This document shows positions 38,401-50,588 of a stretch of 64,000 bases of DNA, piece after piece (the stretch's first letter is position 1; every line of letters begins with the position of its first letter). Origin of the DNA: Osedax fenrisi (lineage: Eukaryota; Annelida; Polychaeta; Sabellida; Siboglinidae); NCBI GenBank assembly GCA_964019155.1, contig OZ025242.1, positions 65,977,040-66,041,039 on the forward strand, given 5' to 3'. The notes beneath the pieces are model-generated. The model ran no database searches. It worked only from the letters and a program-made list of their open reading frames with translations, and had not been told where the DNA came from. The translations under genes were made by a program, and so were the position numbers.

Positions 38401-41400
38401 ATTGTATCGGCGTCGAGGCAAAGATAAACGTTTAATGTTTACTCTCTGCCTTTTGGCTAAGATCGAGGTATATATTATTAATGATAATAAGAATATTTAT
38501 TTTCTCAGTGTTTTGACTAATGTGAAATTATAAAGTTTCCTCTCTGCCTTTTGGCTAATATCGAGGTATATATTATTAATGATAATAAGAATATTTATTT
38601 TCTCAGTGTTTTGACTAATGTGACATTATAAAGTTTCCTCTCTGCCTTTTGGCTAAGATCGAGGTGTATATGATAAATCATAATAAGAATACTTATTTTA
38701 TCGGCGTAGAGGCAAAGATAAACGTATAATGTTTCCTCTCTGACTTTTGGCTAAGATCGAGTTGTATATGATTAATGATAATAAGGATATTTATTTTCTC
38801 GGTGTTTTTACTAATGTGTAATTATAAAGTTTCCTCTCTGCCTTTTGGCTAAGATCGAGATATCTATTATTAATGATAATAAGAATATTTATTTTATCGG
38901 ATTCGAGGCAAAGATAAACGTATAATGTTTCTTCTCTGCCTTTTGGCTAAGATCGAGGTGTATATTATTAATGATAATAAGAATATTTATTTTCTCGGTA
39001 TTTTGACTAATGTGAAATTATAAAGTTTCCTCTCTGCCTTTTGGCTAATATCGAGGTATATATTATTAATGATAATAAGAATATTTATTTTCTCAGTGTT
39101 TTGACTAATGTGACATTATAAAGTTTCCTCTCTGCCTTTTGGCTAAGATCGAGGTGTATATGATAAATCATAATAAGAATACTTATTTTATCGGCGTAGA
39201 GGCAAAGATAAACGTATAATGTTTCCTCTCTGCCTTTTGGCTAAGATCGAGTTGTATATGATTAATGATAATAAGAATATTTATTTTATCGGCGTCGAGG
39301 CAAAGATAAACGTATAATGTTTCCTCTCTGATTTTTGGCTAAGATCGAGGTGTATATTATTAATGATAATAAGAATATTTATTTTATCGGATTCGAGGCA
39401 AAGATAAACGTATAATGTTTCCTCTCTGCCTTTTGGCTAAGATCGAGTTGTATATGATTAATGATAATAAGGATATTTATTTTCTCGGTGTTTTTACTAA
39501 TGTGTAATTATAAAGTTTCCTCTCTGCCTTTTGGCTAATATCGAGATATCTATTATTAATGATAATAAGAATATTTATTTTATCGGATTCGAGGCAAAGA
39601 TAAACGTATAATGTTTCTTCTCTGCCTTTTGGCTAAGATCGAGTTGTATATGATTAATGATAATAAGGATATTTATTTTCTCGGTGTTTTTACTAATGTG
39701 TAATTATAAAGTTTCCTCTCTGCCTTTTGGCTAAGATCGAGATATCTATTATTAATGATAATAAGAATATTTATTTTACCGGATTCGAGGCAAAGATAAA
39801 CGTATAATGTTTCTTCTCTGCCTTTTGGCTAAGATCGAGGTGTATATTATTAATGATAATAAGAATATTTATTTTCTCGGTATTTTGACTAATGTGAAAT
39901 TATAAAGTTTCCTCTCTGCCTTTTGGCTAATATCGAGGTATATATTATTAATGATAATAAGAATATTTATTTTCTCAGTGTTTTGACTAATGTGACATTA
40001 TAAAGTTTCCTCTCTGCCTTTTGGCTAAGATCGAGGTGTATATGATAAATCATAATAAGAATACTTATTTTATCGGCGTAGAGGCAAAGATAAACGTATA
40101 ATGTTTCCTCTCTGCCTTTTGGCTAAGATCGAGTTGTATATGATTAATGATAATAAGAATATTTATTTTATCGGCGTCGAGGCAAAGATAAACGTATAAT
40201 GTTTCCTCTCTGATTTTTGGCTAAGATCGAGGTGTATATTATTAATGATAATAAGAATATTTATTTTATCGGATTCGAGGCAAAGATAAACGTATAATGT
40301 TTCTTCTCTGCCTTTTGGCTAAGATCGAGGTGTATATTATTAATCATAATAAGAATATTTATTTTCTCAGTGTTTTGACTAATGTGAAATTATAAAGTTT
40401 TCTCTCTGCCTTTTGGCTAAGATCGAGGTATATATTATTAATCAGAATAAGAATATTTATTATATCGGAGTCAAGGCAAAGATAAACGTATAATGTTTCC
40501 TCTCTGACTATTGGCTAAGATCGAGGTGTATATTATTAATGATAATAAGAATATTTATTTTCTCAGTGTTTTGACTAATGTGAAATTATAAAGTTTCCTC
40601 TCTGCCTTTTGGCTAAGATCGAGGTATATATTATTAATCATAATAAGAATATTTATTTTATCGTCGTCGAGGCAAAGATAAACGTATAATGTTTACTCTC
40701 TGACTTTTGGCTAAGATCGAGGTGTATATTATTAATGATAATAAGAATATTTATTTTCTCGGTATTTTGACTAATGTGAATGTATAATGTTTCCTCTCTG
40801 CCTTTTGGCTAAGATCGAGGTGTATATGATTAATTATAATAAGAATATATATTTTCTCGGTATTATGACTAATATGAAATTATAATGTTTCCTCTCTGCC
40901 TTTTGGCTAAGATCGAGGTGTATATGATTAATTATAATAAGAATATATATTTTCTCGGTATTATGACTAATATGAAATTATAATGTTTCCTATCTGTCTT
41001 TTGGCTAAGATCGAGATATATATTATTAATGATAATAAGAATATTTATTTTATCGGATTCGAGGCAAAGATAAACGTATAATGTTTCCTCTCTGCCTTTT
41101 GGCTAAGATCGAGGTATATATTATTAATGATAATAAGAATATTTATGTTATCGGCGTCGAGGCAAAGATAAACGTATAATGTTTCTTCTCTGCCATTTGG
41201 CTAAGATCGAGGTGTATATTATTAATCATAATAAGAATATTTATGTTATCGGCGTCGAGGCAAAGATAAACGTATAATGTTTCTTCTCTGCCATTTGGCT
41301 AAGATCGAGGTGTATATTATTAATCATAATAAGAATATTTATTTTATCGTCGTCGAGGCAAAGATAAACGTATAATGTTTCCTCTCTGACTTTTGACTAA

Positions 41401-42831
41401 GATCAAGGTGTATATGATTAATTATAATAAGAATATTTATTTTCTCGGTGTTATGACTAATATGAAATTATAATGCTTCCTCTCTGCTTTTTGGCTAAGA
41501 TCGAGGTGTATATGATTATTCATAAAAAGAATATTTACTTTATCGTCGTCGAGGCAAAGATAAATATACAATGTTGCTTTTCTGCCTTTTGGCAAAGATC
41601 GAGGTGTATATTATTAATGATAATAAGAATATTTATTTTCTCAGTGTTTTGACTAATGTGAAATTATAAAGTTTCCTCTCTGCCTTTTGGCTAAGATCGA
41701 GGTATATATTATTAATGATAATAAGAATATTTATGTTATCGGCGTCGAGGCAAAGATAAACGTATAATGTTTCCTCTCTGCCTTTTGGCTAAGATCGAGG
41801 TGTATATGATTAATGATAATAAGAATATTTATTTTCTCGGTGTTATGACTAATATGAATTTATAATGTTTCCTCTCTGCCTTTTGGCTAAGATCGAGGTG
41901 TATATGATAAATCATAATAAGAATAATTATTTTATCGGCGTAGATGCAAAGATAAACGTATAATGTTTCCTCTCTGCCTTTTGGCTAAGATCGAGTTGTA
42001 TATGATTAATGATAATAAGAATACTTATTTTATCGGCGTAGAGGCAAAGATAAACGTATAATGTTTCCTCTCTGCCTTTTGGCTAAGATCGAGTTGTATA
42101 TGATTAATGATAATAAGAATATGTATTTTCTCGGTGTTGTGACTAATGTGAATGTATAATGTTTCCTCTCTGCCTTTTGGCTAAGATCGAGGTGTATATG
42201 ATTAATTATAATAAGAATATTTATTTTCTCGGTGTTATGACTAATATGAATTTATAATGTTTCCTCTCTGCCTTTTGGCTAAGATCGAGGTGTATATGAT
42301 TATTCATAAAAAGAATATATATTATATCGTCGTCGAGGCAAAGATAAATGTATAATGTTTCCTCTCTGACTTTTGGCTAAGATAGAGATGTATATGATTA
42401 ATTATAATAAGAATATTTATTTTATCGGATTCGAGGCAAAGATAAACGTATAATGTTTCTTCTCTGCCTTTTGGCTAAGATCGAGGTGTATATTATTAAT
42501 CATAATAAGAATATTTATTTTCTCAGTGTTTTGACTAATGTGAAATTATAAAGTTTCCTCTCTGCCTTTTGGCTAAGATCGAGGTATATATTATTAATCA
42601 TAATAAGAATATTTATTTTATCGGCGTCGAGGCAAAGATAAACGTATAATGTTTCCTCTCTGACTTTTGGCTAAGATCGAGGTGTATATTATTAATGATA
42701 ATAAGAATATTTATTTTCTCGGTATTTTGACTAATGTGAAATTATAAAGTTTCCTCTCTGCCTTTTGGCTAAGATCGAGGTATATATTATTAATGATAAT
42801 AAGAATATTTATTTTATCGGCGTCGAGGCAA
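29420..42831 (+). repeat. 13.4-kb segmental duplication D3, copy a
   Basis: This block is repeated at 50589-64000 with an offset of 21169 bp. Matched markers are taatacaat (29473/50642), taatgctaataag (31033/52202), gagttatatatt (35722/56891) and tcggtgttgtgac (42131/63300). Rare private variants occur in both copies, for example cttttagctaag (near 33455 and 54526), aggcaaatataaacg and a doubled aatatatattttctcggtat pair. Copy a has a gatccaggtg monomer near 32190 that copy b lacks; copy b has one extra monomer near 55430. The true extent may exceed the window. Confidence 0.88.
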
Positions 42832-44286
42832 AGATAAAAGTATAATGTTTCTTCTCTGCCATTTGGCTAATATCGAGGTGTATATTTTTAATCATAATAA
42901 GAATATTTATTTTATCGTCGTCAAGGCAAAGATAAACGTATAATGTTTCCTCTCTGCCTTTTGGCTAAGATCAATGTGTATATGATTAATTATAATAAGA
43001 ATATTTATTTTCACGGTGTTATGACTAATATGAACGTATAATGTTTCCTCTCTGCCTTTTGGCTAAGATCGAGTTGTATATGATTATTCATAAAAAGAAT
43101 ATTTATTTTATCGTCGTCGAGGCAAAGATAAACGTATAATGTTTCCTTTCTGCCTTTTGGCTAAGATCAAGGTGTATATGATTAATTATAATAAGAATAT
43201 TTATATTCTCGGTGTTATGACTAATATGAAATTATAATGTATCCTCTCTGCCTTTTGGCTAAGATCGAGGTGTATATGATTATTCATAAAAAGAATATAT
43301 ATTTTATCGTCGTCGAGGCAAAGATAAATATACAATGTTACTTTTCTGCCTTTTGGCTAAGATCGAGATGTATATGATTAATTATAATAAGAATATTTAT
43401 TTTATCGGCGTCGAGGCAAAGATAAATGTATAAAGTTTCCTCTCTGCCTTTTGGCTAAGATCGAGGTATATATTATTAATGATAATAAGAATATTTATTT
43501 TATCGGATTCGAGGCAAAGATAAACGTATAATGTTTCTTCTCTGCCTTTTGGCTAAGATCGAGGTGTATATTATTAATCATAATAAGAATATTTATTTTC
43601 TCAGTGTTTTGACTAATGTGAAATTATAAAGTTTTCTCTCTGCCTTTTGGCTAAGATCGAGGTATATATTATTAATCATAATAAGAATATTTATTTTATC
43701 GGCGTCGAGGCAAAGATAAACGTATAATGTTTCCTCTCTGACTTTTGGCTAAGATCGAGGTGTATATTATTAATGATAATAAGAATATTTATTTTCTCGG
43801 TATTTTGACTAATGTGAAATTATAAAGTTTCCTCTCTGCCTTTTGGCTAAGATCGTGGTATATATTATTAATGATAATAAGAATATTTATTTTATCGGCG
43901 TCGAGGCAAAGATAAACGTATAATGTTTCTTCTCTGCCATTTGGCTAAGATCGAGGTGTATATTTTTAATCATAATAAGAATATTTATTTTATCGTAGTC
44001 AAGGCAAAGATAAACGTATGATGTTTCCTCTCTGCCTTTAAGCTAAGATCAAGGTGTATATGATTAATTATAATAAGACTATTTATTTTATCGGCGTTGA
44101 GGCAAAGATAAACATATAATGTTTACTCTCTGACTTTTGGCTAAGATCGAGGTATATATTATTAATGATAATAAGAATATTTATTTTCTCGGTGTTATGA
44201 CTAATATGAACGTATAATGTTTCCTCTCTGACTTTTGGCTAAGATCCAGGTGTATATGATTAATTATAATAAGAATATTTATTTTC
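42131..44286 (+). repeat. 22-mer higher-order repeat, unit 1
   Basis: First full 2156-bp unit. Private differences from later units include ttttcacggtg near 43010 (others ttttctcggtg), ataaaagtataatg near 42835 and taataagactattta near 44072. Confidence 0.85.
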
Positions 44287-46442
44287 TCGGTGTTGTGACT
44301 AATGTGAATGTATAATGTTTCCTCTCTGCCTTTTGGCTAAGATCGAGGTGTATATGATTAATTATAATAAGAATATTTATTTTCTCGGTGTTATGACTAA
44401 TATGAATTTATAATGTTTCCTCTCTGCCTTTTGGCTAAGATCGAGGTGTATATGATTATTCATAAAAAGAATATATATTATATCGTCGTCGAGGCAAAGA
44501 TAAATGTATAATGTTTCCTCTCTGACTTTTGGCTAAGATAGAGATGTATATGATTAATTATAATAAGAATATTTATTTTATCGGATTCGAGGCAAAGATA
44601 AACGTATAATGTTTCTTCTCTGCCTTTTGGCTAAGATCGAGGTGTATATTATTAATCATAATAAGAATATTTATTTTCTCAGTGTTTTGACTAATGTGAA
44701 ATTATAAAGTTTCCTCTCTGCCTTTTGGCTAAGATCGAGGTATATATTATTAATCATAATAAGAATATTTATTTTATCGGCGTCGAGGCAAAGATAAACG
44801 TATAATGTTTCCTCTCTGACTTTTGGCTAAGATCGAGGTGTATATTATTAATGATAATAAGAATATTTATTTTCTCGGTATTTTGACTAATGTGAAATTA
44901 TAAAGTTTCCTCTCTGCCTTTTGGCTAAGATCGAGGTATATATTATTAATGATAATAAGAATATTTATTTTATCGGCGTCGAGGCAAAGATAAACGTATA
45001 ATGTTTCTTCTCTGCCATTTGGCTAATATCGAGGTGTATATTTTTAATCATAATAAGAATATTTATTTTATCGTCGTCAAGGCAAAGATAAACGTATAAT
45101 GTTTCCTCTCTGCCTTTTGGCTAAGATCAATGTGTATATGATTAATTATAATAAGAATATTTATTTTCTCGGTGTTATGACTAATATGAACGTATAATGT
45201 TTCCTCTCTGCCTTTTGGCTAAGATCGAGTTGTATATGATTATTCATAAAAAGAATATTTATTTTATCGTCGTCGAGGCAAAGATAAACGTATAATGTTT
45301 CCTTTCTGCCTTTTGGCTAAGATCAAGGTGTATATGATTAATTATAATAAGAATATTTATATTCTCGGTGTTATGACTAATATGAAATTATAATGTATCC
45401 TCTCTGCCTTTTGGCTAAGATCGAGGTGTATATGATTATTCATAAAAAGAATATATATTTTATCGTCGTCGAGGCAAAGATAAATATACAATGTTACTTT
45501 TCTGCCTTTTGGCTAAGATCGAGATGTATATGATTAATTATAATAAGAATATTTATTTTATCGGCGTCGAGGCAAAGATAAATGTATAAAGTTTCCTCTC
45601 TGCCTTTTGGCTAAGATCGAGGTATATATTATTAATGATAATAAGAATATTTATTTTATCGGATTCGAGGCAAAGATAAACGTATAATGTTTCTTCTCTG
45701 CCTTTTGGCTAAGATCGAGGTGTATATTATTAATCATAATAAGAATATTTATTTTCTCAGTGTTTTGACTAATGTGAAATTATAAAGTTTTCTCTCTGCC
45801 TTTTGGCTAAGATCGAGGTATATATTATTAATCATAATAAGAATATTTATTTTATCGGCGTCGAGGCAAAGATAAACGTATAATGTTTCCTCTCTGACTT
45901 TTGGCTAAGATCGAGGTGTATATTATTAATGATAATAAGAATATTTATTTTCTCGGTATTTTGACTAATGTGAAATTATAAAGTTCCCTCTCTGCCTTTT
46001 GGCTAAGATCGTGGTATATATTATTAATGATAATAAGAATATTTATTTTATCGGCGTCGAGGCAAAGATAAACGTATAATGTTTCTTCTCTGCCATTTGG
46101 CTAAGATCGAGGTGTATATTTTTAATCATAATAAGAATATTTATTTTATCGTAGTCAAGGCAAAGATAAACGTATGATGTTTCCTCTCTGCCTTTAAGCT
46201 AAGATCAAGGTGTATATGATTAATTATAATAAGAATATTTATTTTATCGGCGTTGAGGCAAAGATAAACATATAATGTTTACTCTCTGACTTTTGGCTAA
46301 GATCGAGGTATATATTATTAATGATAATAAGAATATTTATTTTCTCGGTGTTATGACTAATATGAACGTATAATGTTTCCTCTCTGACTTTTGGCTAAGA
46401 TCCAGGTGTATATGATTAATTATAATAAGAATATTTATTTTC
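44287..46442 (+). repeat. 22-mer higher-order repeat, unit 2
   Basis: Second full 2156-bp unit, in step with unit 1. It carries a private aagttccctctctg near 45982. Confidence 0.85.
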
Positions 46443-48402
46443 TCGGTGTTGTGACTAATGTGAATGTATAATGTTTCCTCTCTGCCTTTTGGCTAAGATC
46501 GAGGTGTATATGATTAATTATAATAAGAATATTTATTTTCTCGGTGTTATGACTAATATGAATTTATAATGTTTCCTCTCTGCCTTTTGGCTAAGATCGA
46601 GGTGTATATGATTATTCATAAAAAGAATATATATTATATCGTCGTCGAGGCAAAGATAAATGTATAATGTTTCCTCTCTGACTTTTGGCTAAGATAGAGA
46701 TGTATATGATTAATTATAATAAGAATATTTATTTTATCGGATTCGAGGCAAAGATAAACGTATAATGTTTCTTCTCTGCCTTTTGGCTAAGATCGAGGTG
46801 TATATTATTAATCATAATAAGAATATTTATTTTCTCAGTGTTTTGACTAATGTGAAATTATAAAGTTTCCTCTCTGCCTTTTGGCTAAGATCGAGGTATA
46901 TATTATTAATCATAATAAGAATATTTATTTTATCGGCGTCGAGGCAAAGATAAACGTATAATGTTTCCTCTCTGACTTTTGGCTAAGATCGAGGTGTATA
47001 TTATTAATGATAATAAGAATATTTATTTTCTCGGTATTTTGACTAATGTGAAATTATAAAGTTTCCTCTCTGCCTTTTGGCTAAGATCGAGGTATATATT
47101 ATTAATGATAATAAGAATATTTATTTTATCGGCGTCGAGGCAAAGATAAACGTATAATGTTTCTTCTCTGCCATTTGGCTAATATCGAGGTGTATATTTT
47201 TAATCATAATAAGAATATTTATTTTATCGTCGTCAAGGCAAAGATAAACGTATAATGTTTCCTCTCTGCCTTTTGGCTAAGATCAATGTGTATATGATTA
47301 ATTATAATAAGAATATTTATTTTCTCGGTGTTATGACTAATATGAACGTATAATGTTTCCTTTCTGCCTTTTGGCTAAGATCGAGTTGTATATGATTATT
47401 CATAAAAAGAATATTTATTTTATCGTCGTCGAGGCAAAGATAAACGTATAATGTTTCCTTTCTGCCTTTTGGCTAAGATCAAGGTGTATATGATTAATTA
47501 TAATAAGAATATTTATATTCTCGGTGTTATGACTAATATGAAATTATAATGTATCCTCTCTGCCTTTTGGCTAAGATCGAGGTGTATATGATTATTCATA
47601 AAAAGAATATATATTTTATCGTCGTCGAGGCAAAGATAAATATACAATGTTACTTTTCTGCCTTTTGGCTAAGATCGAGATGTATATGATTAATTATAAT
47701 AAGAATATTTATTTTATCGGCGTCGAGGCAAAGATAAATGTATAAAGTTTCCTCTCTGCCTTTTGGCTAAGATCGAGGTATATATTATTAATGATAATAA
47801 GAATATTTATTTTATCGGATTCGAGGCAAAGATAAACGTATAATGTTTCCTCTCTGACTTTTGGCTAAGATCGAGGTGTATATTATTAATGATAATAAGA
47901 ATATTTATTTTCTCGGTATTTTGACTAATGTGAAATTATAAAGTTTCCTCTCTGCCTTTTGGCTAAGATCGTGGTATATATTATTAATGATAATAAGAAT
48001 ATTTATTTTATCGGCGTCGAGGCAAAGATAAACGTATAATGTTTCTTCTCTGCCATTTGGCTAAGATCGAGGTGTATATTTTTAATCATAATAAGAATAT
48101 TTATTTTATCGTAGTCAAGGCAAAGATAAACGTATGATGTTTCCTCTCTGCCTTTAAGCTAAGATCAAGGTGTATATGATTAATTATAATAAGAATATTT
48201 ATTTTATCGGCGTTGAGGCAAAGATAAACATATAATGTTTACTCTCTGACTTTTGGCTAAGATCGAGGTATATATTATTAATGATAATAAGAATATTTAT
48301 TTTCTCGGTGTTATGACTAATATGAACGTATAATGTTTCCTCTCTGACTTTTGGCTAAGATCCAGGTGTATATGATTAATTATAATAAGAATATTTATTT
48401 TC
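46443..48402 (+). repeat. 22-mer higher-order repeat, unit 3 (two monomers lost)
   Basis: This unit is 1960 bp, 196 bp short. The missing pair follows the atcggattcgaggc monomer ending near 47840: in units 1 and 2 a ttcttctctgcc monomer and a ttttctctctgcc monomer come next, while here the sequence goes directly to tttcctctctgac. The deletion is exactly in register, as unequal exchange between aligned monomers would give. Confidence 0.85.
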
Positions 48403-50345
48403 TCGGTGTTGTGACTAATGTGAATGTATAATGTTTCCTCTCTGCCTTTTGGCTAAGATCGAGGTGTATATGATTAATTATAATAAGAATATTTATTTTC
48501 TCGGTGTTATGACTAATATGAATTTATAATGTTTCCTCTCTGCCTTTTGGCTAAGATCGAGGTGTATATGATTATTCATAAAAAGAATATATATTATATC
48601 GTCGTCGAGGCAAAGATAAATGTATAATGTTTCCTCTCTGACTTTTGGCTAAGATAGAGATGTATATGATTAATTATAATAAGAATATTTATTTTATCGG
48701 ATTCGAGGCAAAGATAAACGTATAATGTTTCTTCTCTGCCTTTTGGCTAAGATCGAGGTGTATATTATTAATCATAATAAGAATATTTATTTTCTCAGTG
48801 TTTTGACTAATGTGAAATTATAAAGTTTCCTCTCTGCCTTTTGGCTAAGATCGAGGTATATATTATTAATCATAATAAGAATATTTATTTTATCGGCGTC
48901 GAGGCAAAGATAAACGTATAATGTTTCCTCTCTGACTTTTGGCTAAGATCGAGGTGTATATTATTAATGATAATAAGAATATTTATTTTCTCGGTATTTT
49001 GACTAATGTGAAATTATAAAGTTTCCTCTCTGCCTTTTGGCTAAGATCGAGGTATATATTATTAATGATAATAAGAATATTTATTTTATCGGCGTCGAGG
49101 CAAAGATAAACGTATAATGTTTCTTCTCTGCCATTTGGCTAATATCGTGGTGTATATTTTTAATCATAATAAGAATATTTATTTTATCGTCGTCAAGGCA
49201 AAGATAAACGTATAATGTTTCCTCTCTGCCTTTTGGCTAAGATCAATGTGTATATGATTAATTATAATAAGAATATTTATTATCTCGGTGTTATGACTAA
49301 TATGAACGTATAATGTTTCCTCTCTGCCTTTTGGCTAAGATCGAGTTGTATATGATTATTCATAAAAAGAATATTTATTTTATCGTCGTCGAGGCAAAGA
49401 TAAACGTATAATGTTTCCTTTCTGCCTTTTGGCTAAGATCAAGGTGTATATGATTAATTATAATAAGAATATTTATATTCTCGGTGTTATGACTAATATG
49501 AAATTATAATGTATCCTCTCTGCCTTTTGGCTAAGATCGAGGTGTATATGATTATTCATAAAAAGAATATATATTTTATCGTCGTCGAGGCAAAGATAAA
49601 TATACAATGTTACTTTTCTGCCTTTTGGCTAAGATCGAGATGTATATGATTAATTATAATAAGAATACTTATTTTATCGGCGTCGAGGCAAAGATAAATG
49701 TATAAAGTTTCCTCTCTGCCTTTTGGCTAAGATCGAGGTATATATTATTAATGATAATAAGAATATTTATTTTATCGGATTCGAGGCAAAGATAAACGTA
49801 TAATGTTTCTTCTCTGCCTTTTGGCTAAGATCGAGGTGTATATTATTAATCATAATAAGAATATTTATTTTCTCAGTGTTTTGACTAATGTGAAATTATA
49901 AAGTTTTCTCTCTGCCTTTTGGCTAATATCGAGGTATATATTATTAATCATAATAAGAATATTTATTTTATCGGCGTCGAGGCAAAGATAAACGTATAAT
50001 GTTTCCTCTCTGACTTTTGGCTAAGATCGAGGTGTATATTATTAATGATAATAAGAATATTTATTTTCTCGGTATTTTGACTAATGTGAAATTATAAAGT
50101 TTCCTCTCTGCCTTTTGGCTAAGATCGTGGTATATATTATTAATGATAATAAGAATATTTATTTTATCGGCGTCGAGGCAAAGATAAACGTATAATGTTT
50201 CTTCTCTGCCATTTGGCTAAGATCGAGGTGTATATTTTTAATCATAATAAGAATATTTATTTTATCGTAGTCAAGGCAAAGATAAACGTATGATGTTTCC
50301 TCTCTGCCTTTAAGCTAAGATCAAGGTGTATATGATTAATTATAA
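48403..50345 (+). repeat. 22-mer higher-order repeat, unit 4 (truncated)
   Basis: Fourth unit, intact from its marker to the gatcaagg monomer near 50323, then joined to tctcggtattttgac where the unit should read atcggcgttgagg. Private variants are ggctaatatcgtgg near 49140 and tattatctcggtg near 49278. Confidence 0.82.
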
Positions 50346-50588
50346 TAAGAATATTTATTTTCTCGGTATTTTGACTAATGTGAAATTATAAAGTTTCCTC
50401 TCTGCCTTTTGGCTAAGATCGTGGTATATATTATTAATGATAATAAGAATATTTATTTTATCGGCGTCGAGGCAAAGATAAACGTATAATGTTTCCTCTC
50501 TGACTTTTGGCTAAGATCGAGGTGTATATTATTAATGATAATAAGAATATTTATTTTCTCGGTATTTTGACTAATGTGAAATTATAAA
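50346..50588 (+). repeat. Junction segment between the 22-mer array and D3 copy b
   Basis: About two and a half monomers of satellite link the truncated unit 4 to D3 copy b. They include the gatcgtggtata monomer typical of the 22-mer unit, then a class B unit and a class A unit with ctcggtattttgac. There is no non-satellite sequence at the junction. Confidence 0.7.

Larger units (their letters stand above)
42125..50345 (+). repeat. 22-monomer higher-order repeat array (2156 bp)
   Basis: The sequence repeats with a 2156-bp unit (22 x 98). The marker tcggtgttgtgac lies at 42131, 44287, 46443 and 48403, giving units of 2156, 2156, 1960 and a truncated fourth. A second marker, tatatttttaatcat, occurs twice per unit (42881, 43959, 45037, 46115, 47193, 48075, 49153, 50231), normally 1078 bp apart. 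The two half-units differ, with ggctaatatcg before one and ggctaagatcg before the other, and gatcaatgtg after one and tttaagctaagatcaagg after the other. The true unit is therefore 22 and not 11 monomers. Copies are nearly identical by eye. The array breaks off near 50345. Confidence 0.9.
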
